A stretch of DNA of 13,661 nucleotides, from assembly GCA_021157815.1 (NCBI GenBank), contig JAGGVT010000112.1, forward strand, positions 1 to 13,661. The letters run 5' to 3'. The position numbers and the translations under genes are program-made. The DNA is from a bacterium (GTDB lineage Bacteria; JAJVIF01; JAGGVT01). Under the pieces are notes generated by a model. That model was not told the origin of the DNA. It saw only the letters and a list, made by a program, of their open reading frames with translations, and made no database searches. Below, in pieces: positions 1 through 5,252 of this stretch (position 1 is its first letter; each line of letters starts with the position of its first letter).

Positions 1-213
1 TACATGGCGATTCGCCACTGGATTATCGATATCGCCACAGGGCATTACAAACTTGTAACAGGCCGTGAACAGTATTATGATATTCAGTCGATTGAATCCC
101 TACTAGATGCTTTCGGATTCGAAATCGAAAATATCCACGGCGGATGGGATGGCAGGGAGTACGCATCCGGTGGGGAATCAATGATAGTGAAGGTTAGCAG
201 GTTAGCAGGTTAG
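1..213 (+). CDS. C-terminal fragment of a probable class I SAM-dependent methyltransferase
   Basis: The reading frame is open from the first base of the window, so the gene begins upstream and only about 70 C-terminal residues are visible. The segment YDIQSIESLLDAFGFEIENI followed by HGGWDGREY and a closing strand ESMIVKV resembles the usual end of class I methyltransferases, where a 'LLxxAGF' helix leads to a last beta hairpin 'G(D/W)xDGxxYxxxSxxMIV'. The SAM-binding motifs would lie outside the window, so substrate and pathway cannot be stated. The stop codon TAG (211-213) lies inside a tandem octamer array, and the last residues (SRLAG) are encoded by the repeat itself, so the natural C-terminus has been replaced or capped by repeat sequence. 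Assignment to the fold is moderately sure; the function is unknown. Confidence 0.6.
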   Translation, partial: YMAIRHWIIDIATGHYKLVTGREQYYDIQSIESLLDAFGFEIENIHGGWDGREYASGGESMIVKVSRLAG

Positions 214-264
214 CAAGTTAGCAGGTTAGCAAGTTAGCAGGTTAGCAAGTTAGCAGGTTAGCAG
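193..264 (+). repeat. Octamer array A: nine tandem GTTAGCAG/GTTAGCAA units
   Basis: Nine uninterrupted 8-bp units, five or more GTTAGCAG interspersed with GTTAGCAA, followed by a partial unit GTTAAT. The array begins inside the 3' end of the upstream gene and supplies its stop codon. It is in the opposite orientation to array B 68 bp downstream, so the two can fold as an imperfect stem. Confidence 0.97.
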
Positions 265-295
265 GTTAATGCATTGTGTATTGTTCAACCTGTAA

Positions 296-315
296 CCCGG
301 TGTCCCTTCACCGGG
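296..315 (+). other. GC-rich hairpin between octamer arrays A and B
   Basis: CCCGGTG (296-302) and CACCGGG (309-315) form a perfect 7-bp stem with a 6-nt loop. It sits at the middle of the A/B inverted pair. No T-run follows (the next bases are GTCCCCTTC), so an intrinsic terminator is unlikely; a structural apex of the larger inverted pair is the simpler reading. Confidence 0.7.
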
Positions 316-331
316 GTCCCCTTCAGTATTT

Positions 332-383
332 AACTTACTAACTTACTAACTTACTAACTTACTAACTTATTAACTTATTAACC
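332..383 (-). repeat. Octamer array B: six tandem AACTTACT/AACTTATT units
   Basis: Four AACTTACT units, two AACTTATT units and a partial AACC. On the minus strand these read GTTAGTAA and GTTAATAA, i.e. transition variants of the GTTAGCAR unit of arrays A and C. The array ends 18 bp before the start codon of the PPC-domain gene, so that gene's promoter must lie within or upstream of the repeats. Confidence 0.95.
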
Positions 384-401
384 ATCTTTGGAGACACAAC
401 A

Positions 402-821
402 ATGAAAACACTCAAAGGCAACGATTCATTCGTAATCAAAATACCGGTCGGTGAGGAAATAATGGCATCCCTGAAAGAATTCATGCGTCAGGAGAAACTG
501 CCATCGGCATCATTTACCGGAATAGGCTCGATAGAGAAATGCGTAATCGGATATTTCGACCGAGACCAAAAGAAATATCTCACTAAAACCATTGATGCAG
601 TTTGTGAAATTACAACACTAATAGGCAATCTCGGCTGGGATGAAAACGATGAGCCTATGATTCACGCTCATATCACTCTCGGATTTCCCGATTATCATAT
701 AGAGGGCGGGCATCTGGTAGAGGGCGTTATCGGTGTGGTTGGGGAGATAGTGGTAATTCCGGGCACGGTGAGAATAGTACGAAAAAAAGATGACCAATTC
801 GGATTAATGCTGATGAGTTAG
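402..821 (+). CDS. PPC domain (DUF296) protein, single-domain prokaryotic type
   Basis: A 139-residue protein covering one PPC (plants and prokaryotes conserved) domain and nothing else. Visible family marks are the early VGEEIMASL helix (16-24), SFTGIGSIEKCVIGYFD (37-53), the strand EITTLIGN (69-76), P-MIHAH (85-90) and the GGHL turn (102-105), then a closing GEIVVIPGTVRIVRK strand pair. H88, H90 and H104 are placed where a metal site could form, which is an inference. In plants the domain is part of AT-hook nuclear proteins; free-standing bacterial copies are usually annotated as DNA-binding, but their role is poorly known. A GGAGA ribosome site (390-394) 7 nt before ATG supports the start. 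The stop TAG (819-821) lies in an octamer-like GTTAGTAA (817-824), as at the end of the preceding gene. Confidence 0.9.
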   Translation: MKTLKGNDSFVIKIPVGEEIMASLKEFMRQEKLPSASFTGIGSIEKCVIGYFDRDQKKYLTKTIDAVCEITTLIGNLGWDENDEPMIHAHITLGFPDYHIEGGHLVEGVIGVVGEIVVIPGTVRIVRKKDDQFGLMLMS

Positions 822-829
822 TAAGAAAA

Positions 830-941
830 GTTAGCAGGTTAGCAAGTTAGCAAGTTAGCAGGTTAGCAGGTTAGCAGGTTAGCAGGTTAGCAAGTTAGCA
901 GGTTAGCAGGTTAGCAAGTTAGCAGGTTAGCAGGTTAGCAG
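830..941 (+). repeat. Octamer array C: fourteen tandem GTTAGCAG/GTTAGCAA units
   Basis: Fourteen perfect-length 8-bp units; ten end in G and four in A. Just upstream, GTTAGTAA (817-824) plus a 5-bp GAAAA-type break looks like a degenerate extra unit. The array lies between the 3' ends of the convergent PPC and four-helix-bundle genes, and is in inverse orientation to array D on the other side of the four-helix-bundle gene. Confidence 0.97.
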
Positions 942-953
942 GTTTGTGAATTA

Positions 954-1328
954 TTATTGGTTTTCGTATTTGAGATACCTGTAAAGACCGCCAATTAGTT
1001 TGGCGGTTTTTTGTGCCTGGTTTAACAGTATTTCATGCTGATCATGAGAGATATATTCAAGATCAAGGGCTATATATAATTGGCTTTGGACCTCTTGTAA
1101 TGAACCATGAGCGATGTTAAGAAACCGAATAAATTCGTTATTACCACGCCTGCCAAACCCCTCTGAGATATTTGACATGACACTAACCGCAGCACGTTGA
1201 ATCTGATTACGAAGCCCATAATTATTCGCGAATGGTTTCTGAGCAGTTGATTTATAAATCTGCACACAAAGTTGTCTGGCATTCTGCCACGCTTGAATGT
1301 CCTCAAATTTCTCAAATCTCAAAATCAT
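954..1328 (-). CDS. Four-helix-bundle protein, 23S rRNA intervening-sequence (S23/IVP) family
   Basis: From the ATG at 1328 the protein has 124 residues, the usual length of the family. Diagnostic segments are FEDIQAWQNARQL (8-20), YGLRNQIQRAAVSVMSNISEGFGRR (37-61), EFIRFLNIAHGSLQEVQSQL (65-84) and a last helix to residue 121. Relatives are encoded within intervening sequences of bacterial 23S rRNA genes and also occur free in genomes; they share a fold with the Avd accessory protein of diversity-generating retroelements and are thought to bind nucleic acid. No rRNA sequence is seen here. The frame stays open to 1427, but the region upstream of 1328 does not look like the family. GGGAG lies only 2 nt from ATG; a TTG two codons later (1320-1322) would give 8-nt spacing, so the exact start is uncertain. 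The gene is flanked by inverted octamer arrays C and D. Confidence 0.92.
   Translation of the reverse strand: MILRFEKFEDIQAWQNARQLCVQIYKSTAQKPFANNYGLRNQIQRAAVSVMSNISEGFGRRGNNEFIRFLNIAHGSLQEVQSQLYIALDLEYISHDQHEILLNQAQKTAKLIGGLYRYLKYENQ
987..1012 (+). terminator. Intrinsic terminator on the plus strand, inside the antisense four-helix-bundle gene
   Basis: ACCGCCAA (987-994) and TTGGCGGT (1000-1007) form an 8-bp stem with a 5-nt loop, followed directly by TTTTTT (1007-1012). On the plus strand this is a good rho-independent terminator for transcripts coming from the PPC gene and array C. On the minus strand the same bases encode roughly residues 106-114 of the four-helix-bundle protein, and no U-tract follows there, so its own transcript should not be stopped. 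Confidence 0.7.
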
Positions 1329-1425
1329 CACTCCCGAACAGTCTGTCGCTATAATTACAATCAATAGACGGCGCCGATGTGTCAATCGCTGCACAATTAC
1401 AAAAATAATTAAGAAATATTCTCCC

Positions 1426-1593
1426 AACCTACCAACCTACCAACCTACCAACCTACAAACCTACCAACCTACCAACCTACCAACCTACCAACCTACCAAC
1501 CTACCAACCTGCTAACCTACTAACCTGCTAACCTGCTAACCTGCTAACCTACTAACCTGCTAACCTGCTAACCTGTTAACTTACTAACTTTTC
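1426..1593 (-). repeat. Octamer array D: about twenty units in two blocks
   Basis: Ten AACCTACC-type units (1426-1505; one is AACCTACA) are followed by ten units of AACCTGCT, AACCTACT, AACCTGTT and AACTTACT (1506-1585), then a decayed AACTTTT. On the minus strand the first block reads GTTGGTAG and the second GTTAGCAG/GTTAGTAG. The second block is exactly complementary to array C units. The array lies upstream of both the four-helix-bundle gene (-) and the epimerase/dehydratase gene (+). The 1297-1515 plus-strand reading frame is an artefact of the stop-free AACCTACC block. Confidence 0.96.
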
Positions 1594-1632
1594 CTTCAAC
1601 CTTTCCACGTTTAAACCGATTTAATATATGTT

Positions 1633-2697
1633 ATGCAAAAAGACTTGCGAGAACAATTCAATGGACGCCGTATTCTTGTAACCGGTGGGACAGGATCAAT
1701 CGGACGAGAGATTGTACGGCAGCTTCTTCAGTGGGACCCTGAGGTTATTCGAATTTTCAGCCGTAACGAAAATAACCAGTTCACTGAATATCAAAAACTG
1801 GGGCATCACAAGAATATCCGCTTTCTGATTGGCGATGTTCGCGACAAAGATCGATTGAAGCGCGCGTGTGAGGATATAGATTATATATTTCACACCGCGG
1901 CGCTCAAGCATGTGCCGTTCTGTGAGTACAATCCGTTCGAGGCTGTTAAAACCAATGTTGTAGGAACGCAGAATCTAATTGAGGTTGCGCTGGAATGTGG
2001 AGTTGGGAAAGTAATCGCGATAAACACTGACAAATCAGTGTCACCCATTAACACGATGGGCGCGACGAAACTTCTCGCGGAGAAATTAATCATCGCGGCG
2101 CAGGCATACAAGGGAACTCGAAAGACATCATTCTGCTCGGTTCGGTTTGGAAACGTTATAGGTTCCGATGGCAGCGTGTTGCAAACATTTATCGATCAGG
2201 CACAGATGGGCGGTCCGGTAACTGTAACCGACCCGGTGATGTGCCGATTTATAATGACTATTCCTGATGCCGTTGCCCTTGTGCTTGGAGCATCAACGCT
2301 GTCGAGGGGCGGCGAGGTCTTTATTCTCAAGATGCCGGCGCTGAAAATAGTTGATCTTGCTGAGGTTATTATTGATGAAATTGCGCCAACGGATAACGTA
2401 AGGATTACTTTCTCAGGATCGCGTCCGGGTGAAAAACTTCACGAGGAATTGATGACGCGGGAGGAAAGCCCATACGCAATCGAACGCGAGGGAATGTATA
2501 TTATTCGTCCGCTTATGGCTGGAAAGAAATCGGTTGGTTCGACGCGAAAAGTATATTCAACTGAGTCAACTCCATTGATGAGCAAGCCTGAAATAAGGCG
2601 TTATCTTAAAGATAGAAAATTGCTGCCGGGATTCAAACCTGAACTGGCGCCCCCGCCATCCAAATCTAAAAAACCACGAGTAACCCTGTATACATGA
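1633..2697 (+). CDS. CapD/FlaA1-like polysaccharide biosynthesis protein (soluble NDP-sugar epimerase/4,6-dehydratase)
   Basis: An extended short-chain dehydrogenase of 354 residues. The nucleotide-binding loop is GGTGSIG (18-24), followed by GDVRD (67-71), HTAALKHVP (87-95), NTDKSVSP (131-138), the catalytic segment MGATK (142-146), RFGNVIGSDGSV (171-182) and the family signature RPGEKLHEEL (264-273). Methionine replaces the usual tyrosine of YxxxK, as in WbpM/CapD-type 4,6-dehydratases, whereas PseB/FlaA1-type enzymes have tyrosine. The membrane domain of WbpM-type proteins is absent, so this is a cytosolic enzyme, probably modifying UDP-GlcNAc or a related sugar for surface glycan. The substrate cannot be read from sequence. 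The start is the first ATG in frame and matches family N-termini, but no Shine-Dalgarno is visible in the 30 bases before it. No sugar-pathway genes are adjacent. The C-terminal tail (337-354) is Pro/Lys rich and nonconserved. Confidence 0.9.
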   Translation: MQKDLREQFNGRRILVTGGTGSIGREIVRQLLQWDPEVIRIFSRNENNQFTEYQKLGHHKNIRFLIGDVRDKDRLKRACEDIDYIFHTAALKHVPFCEYNPFEAVKTNVVGTQNLIEVALECGVGKVIAINTDKSVSPINTMGATKLLAEKLIIAAQAYKGTRKTSFCSVRFGNVIGSDGSVLQTFIDQAQMGGPVTVTDPVMCRFIMTIPDAVALVLGASTLSRGGEVFILKMPALKIVDLAEVIIDEIAPTDNVRITFSGSRPGEKLHEELMTREESPYAIEREGMYIIRPLMAGKKSVGSTRKVYSTESTPLMSKPEIRRYLKDRKLLPGFKPELAPPPSKSKKPRVTLYT

Positions 2698-2800
2698 TGG
2701 AATCACGGATGCGCACATATAAAATATTTACATCCTGATATTGGTTGAAATCTGATTTGGAGAAAAAGAATTCTTTGTAATACTTTTAATCTGGAAATGG

Positions 2801-2829
2801 TTGACTTTCGAGTGGGTATGACGTATATT
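2801..2829 (+). promoter_or_regulatory. Sigma70-type promoter of the pentahaem cytochrome gene
   Basis: TTGACT (2801-2806) and TATATT (2824-2829) are separated by exactly 17 bp. Transcription would begin near 2836, giving a leader of about 110 nt. Confidence 0.8.
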
Positions 2830-2877
2830 TTCTCAATTGTTGTGGGGGATAAGTTAGTTTTTTCTGAATTCTGTATT

Positions 2878-2945
2878 CGCTGGTGAAACCCAGCGTACGG
2901 TTCATAAATTTTACGTTATAACTTTAGCTGAGAGGTACCTCCCGG
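2878..2945 (+). promoter_or_regulatory. Leader of the cytochrome mRNA: hairpin and palindromic ribosome site
   Basis: CGCTGG (2878-2883) pairs with CCAGCG (2890-2895) over a 6-nt loop. Close to the start codon, the ribosome site GAGAGG (2930-2935) runs into the palindrome GAGGTACCTC (2932-2941), ending 4 nt before ATG. CTGAGAGG here resembles one box of TPP riboswitches, but the other conserved boxes are missing. No known riboswitch is recognised. Confidence 0.45.
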
Positions 2946-4448
2946 ATGAGGACTAGAACCGTAAGGACATTTATCGTATTCATCTATTTATTCCTTATTT
3001 TTGTGGCACTTGCAGGAATAAGTACGCTATTGGCTCGACCAGCGACAAGGATCGATCCAACAATGTTAGATAAAGATCTTCGGCAAGTATTAGAACCCGA
3101 GCATCTTCTTCTGGTGATTTCAAACGAATCACCGTTCAAACCCACATCGTGGTGCAGGCAGTGCCATCGCACACATGATGATGAGTGGACAAATTCAATG
3201 CACTATCAGTCATGGCGAGATCCAATCTTCCAGAAGTACTATAAAGGATATCTTGCATACCTTGAGAATCCTGAGGTCATTACTGAGGACACCTATGAAG
3301 TTGTCATGGGCAGGGAAGTTGAGAAATCCTGGACCAAAAGCGAACGTAAGGGTCGCTTGAGTTACAAGGAACAGGAAGAGATTAACAAGAAAGAAATTCT
3401 CCGCCATGGCGACACGCGAACATATAAAGAGTATATGCTTCGTGAGGATCCTAATGCCGGAAATGAATTTGTTCATTTGACCGGTGAGGAGCTTGGAGTT
3501 GTGATTCATGGTCAGGGGCTTTTGCCTGATGGCCTTATCGATGGCAAGGTTCAAATCAACTGCCTGAGATGCCATGCTCCCGGTGCTGATATTACACTGG
3601 ATAGGGATATGCTTCTGGAGAACAATGCCGATGGTGTTTTCTGCGATTACTGCCATAATATAATTGACCGCTATGATGATGTTCATTATATCTTGAGCAT
3701 TAATTCGCAGATTAAACAAGGCCCATACGTTACAACAGTATCGAGTTCTCATTGTATTGAACCATCAAAACTGATAACGCAAAGCCAGTACTGCAAGGAT
3801 TGTCATCAGTACACCAACCCGCTTGGCGTTCCGATTTACAATGTTTATGCGGAATGGTTCGACAGTGATTACAATGCAGGTTCGAATATCACGAACTGCC
3901 AGGATTGCCACATGCCAACTTATACAGGCAGGTCGGCGAGAAATTCGGATGTTCGCCCGAATGTTTTCGACCACACTTTCTACGGCGGCAATGATGACAC
4001 ATTCCTGAAAGAATGCGCGACTGTTGATATCGACAGCACAATCGATGCTGAAGAGATTAACATTGAAGTTACTGTCAAGAATGCGCGAGCTGGGCATAAC
4101 CTGCCTGCGAGTTCAGGTCTGAGAGAGCTTGTACTGATTGTCAGGCTAAAAGGTCCTGAGGGCGAAACAATCTGGCATGGCAAGAGGGTTTACACTCGTG
4201 TGTATGGTGACCTCGAAGGGAATCCGACTCTTGATCATTGGCACGCGGCGCAGATTCTCAGTGATACAACTCTGAAAGCCGGAGCTGAGCAGATTGAGGA
4301 ATTCACGGTTCCGCGGCCTGATGTCGAGGGCAGTGTTTATGTAACGGCACAGCTCTTCTACAGGCGTACACCTGAAGATCAACCGAATATCGTTGAGTAC
4401 ATTCCTCGACCAACCCGAGTTGATAACGCGGTGCATTTCATCCAGTAA
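2946..4448 (+). CDS. Membrane-anchored pentahaem c-type cytochrome
   Basis: A 500-residue exported protein. Residues 8-30 form one hydrophobic segment after a basic N-terminus (MRTRTVR), acting as an uncleaved anchor or signal. Five CxxCH haem sites are present: CRQCH (70-74), CLRCH (206-210), CDYCH (233-237), CKDCH (283-287) and CQDCH (318-322). Residue stretches around WTNSMHYQS (81-89) and histidines such as H188 may provide axial ligands (inference). The last 140 residues lack haem sites and form a beta-rich domain with the motif GHNLPAS (383-389), which recurs at the end of many periplasmic multihaem cytochromes. It should carry electrons on the outer face of the cytoplasmic membrane. 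The partner and acceptor are unknown, as no redox genes adjoin. It is monocistronic, with a strong promoter 117 bp upstream of the ATG and a terminator 30 bp after the stop. Confidence 0.92.
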   Translation: MRTRTVRTFIVFIYLFLIFVALAGISTLLARPATRIDPTMLDKDLRQVLEPEHLLLVISNESPFKPTSWCRQCHRTHDDEWTNSMHYQSWRDPIFQKYYKGYLAYLENPEVITEDTYEVVMGREVEKSWTKSERKGRLSYKEQEEINKKEILRHGDTRTYKEYMLREDPNAGNEFVHLTGEELGVVIHGQGLLPDGLIDGKVQINCLRCHAPGADITLDRDMLLENNADGVFCDYCHNIIDRYDDVHYILSINSQIKQGPYVTTVSSSHCIEPSKLITQSQYCKDCHQYTNPLGVPIYNVYAEWFDSDYNAGSNITNCQDCHMPTYTGRSARNSDVRPNVFDHTFYGGNDDTFLKECATVDIDSTIDAEEINIEVTVKNARAGHNLPASSGLRELVLIVRLKGPEGETIWHGKRVYTRVYGDLEGNPTLDHWHAAQILSDTTLKAGAEQIEEFTVPRPDVEGSVYVTAQLFYRRTPEDQPNIVEYIPRPTRVDNAVHFIQ

Positions 4449-4474
4449 TCGACTTGTGAAGGATACGAAAAACC

Positions 4475-4500
4475 AAACCCCGCAATCGCGGGGTTTTTTT
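4475..4500 (+). terminator. Intrinsic terminator of the cytochrome gene
   Basis: CCCCGC (4478-4483) and GCGGGG (4488-4493) with a 4-nt loop AATC, flanked by AAA before and seven T after (4494-4500). The A/T flanks extend the stem to 9 bp. Confidence 0.95.
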
Positions 4501-4549
4501 ATTAGTGGAATCGGAATGTAGGCAGTCTTGTCTTCAGTTAAACAGGATT

Positions 4550-4603
4550 CATTGCCATTCTGAGATTCATTGTCATTCTGAGATGCATTGTCATTCTGAG
4601 CGA
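4550..4603 (+). repeat. Three tandem 18-bp copies ending in a REP arm
   Basis: CATTGCCATTCTGAGATT (4550-4567), CATTGTCATTCTGAGATG (4568-4585) and CATTGTCATTCTGAGCGA (4586-4603) are near-identical in tandem. The third runs on into the full inverted REP arm. It looks like slippage duplication of the outer end of that REP. Confidence 0.9.
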
Positions 4604-4698
4604 AGCGAAGAATCTATATGCCACTGTGTTAGTGATTATATCTATTGAGAAATATTTACGTTATCGCGAATAGATTCTTCACTTCGTTCAGAATGACA
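4589..4698. repeat. Inverted pair of REP-like elements (GTCATTCTGAGCGAAGCGAAG type)
   Basis: A 29-bp left arm (4589-4617, starting TGTCATTCTGAGCGAAG) is matched by an inverted right arm (4670-4698, ending TTCAGAATGACA), 27 of 29 positions complementary. The 52-bp centre is not repeated. Repeats of this type are scattered in intergenic spaces of many bacteria. Confidence 0.9.
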
Positions 4699-4762
4699 GA
4701 ATATATGCGGTTCCGGGACACAGCAAGGAAAGTGTCTCTGAACCTACAAACAGCAGGAAAAA

Positions 4763-4789
4763 CGTCATTCCCGCGAAAGCGGGAATCCA
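4763..4789. repeat. REP-like palindrome, intact copy (ATTCCCGC-GAAA-GCGGGAAT)
   Basis: ATTCCCGC (4767-4774), loop GAAA, GCGGGAAT (4779-4786), with flanking CGTC and CCA. It is the intact mate of the split copy that starts at 4835, in inverted orientation. Confidence 0.92.
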
Positions 4790-4834
4790 ATTTTGCTTTA
4801 ATCAGATTATCGTACGGATTGAATCAGAAGAAAA

Positions 4835-4996
4835 TGGATTCCCGCTTTCGCGCTTGTTGAAAAAGCCCATTATATCCCAGACCGTAGGGGCAACTCTCCG
4901 TGGTTGCCCTGTATTTATGCCAATATTTAGGGTAGGCACAGAGACCTACCCCCTACATTCAGGGCTTTTTCAACAGCCCGTTTCGCGGGAATGACG
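4835..4996. repeat. Second REP-like palindrome, split by an insertion
   Basis: TGGATTCCCGCTTTCGCG (4835-4852) is the first two thirds, and TTTCGCGGGAATGACG (4981-4996) the last part, of the reverse complement of the 4763-4789 repeat. The TTTCGCG overlap appears on both sides of the inserted segment 4853-4980. Confidence 0.88.
4853..4980. mobile_element. MITE-like insertion with 14-bp terminal inverted repeats and target duplication
   Basis: TGTTGAAAAAGCCC (4855-4868) and GGGCTTTTTCAACA (4962-4975) are perfect terminal inverted repeats about 121 bp apart end to end. The host REP bases TTTCGCG are present on both sides (4846-4852, 4981-4987), a 7-bp direct repeat that extends imperfectly to CCCG(C)TTTCGCG. 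The interior has no ORF but two hairpins: GGGCAAC/GTTGCCC (4888-4909) and GGGTAGG/CCTACCC (4930-4951). It is non-autonomous; the mobilising transposase family was not identified. Confidence 0.75.
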
Positions 4997-5034
4997 TGAT
5001 ATTCGACCTGGTTAGGGTAATCGAATGTAAGAAA

Positions 5035-5100
5035 GGGATTCCGACCATTCTCCTCGATTCGCTTGTCGGATGCAGGAATGACATACGATATCAGAATGAC
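5035..5100. repeat. Degenerate REP-like remnants
   Basis: GGGATTCCGAC (5035-5045) and GTCGG-ATGCA-GGAATGACA (5065-5083) form a loose palindrome sharing the ATTCC/GGAAT ends of the neighbouring REPs. TCAGAATGAC (5091-5100) is a half-site of the 4589-4698 type. Beyond these, 5101-5252 holds only a weak hairpin (GGAATCT/AGATTCC, 5117-5137); no gene or convincing terminator for mfd is seen. Confidence 0.5.
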
Positions 5101-5252
5101 GTTTTTCTCGCTGTTTGGAATCTCTGAGACAGATTCCTTGCTGTACGCTGAAGTTACCATGTATAATGCGGCACACCGGGGTGCAGCAAGCAATGCCCAT
5201 ACATACAGCCATAACTACTCCGGTGCTCCAATCACGATAGCAGTTTCATATA

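Noticed and set aside
193-941. Telomere-like repeats (GGTTAG)
   Set aside because: The unit is 8 bp, G-runs never exceed two, and arrays are internal and in both orientations; no chromosome end is implied.
1354-1385. Promoter of the four-helix-bundle gene (TTGACA at 1385-1380, TGTAAT at 1359-1354, minus strand)
   Set aside because: The hexamers are good, but the 20-bp spacing is outside the usual range.
1329-1427. N-terminal extension of the four-helix-bundle protein
   Set aside because: The extra residues are hydrophobic/basic and unlike family N-termini; the normal family start falls at 1328 or 1322.
1297-1515. Plus-strand ORF with repeated NLPTYQPT peptide
   Set aside because: It is antisense to the four-helix-bundle gene, has no ribosome site, and its repeat part is only the stop-free AACCTACC block.
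193-1593. CRISPR array
   Set aside because: Units are 8 bp with no unique spacers, and no cas genes are present.
2925-2948. TPP riboswitch before the cytochrome gene
   Set aside because: Only CTGAGAGG resembles the THI box; the other conserved segments and a thiamine gene context are missing.
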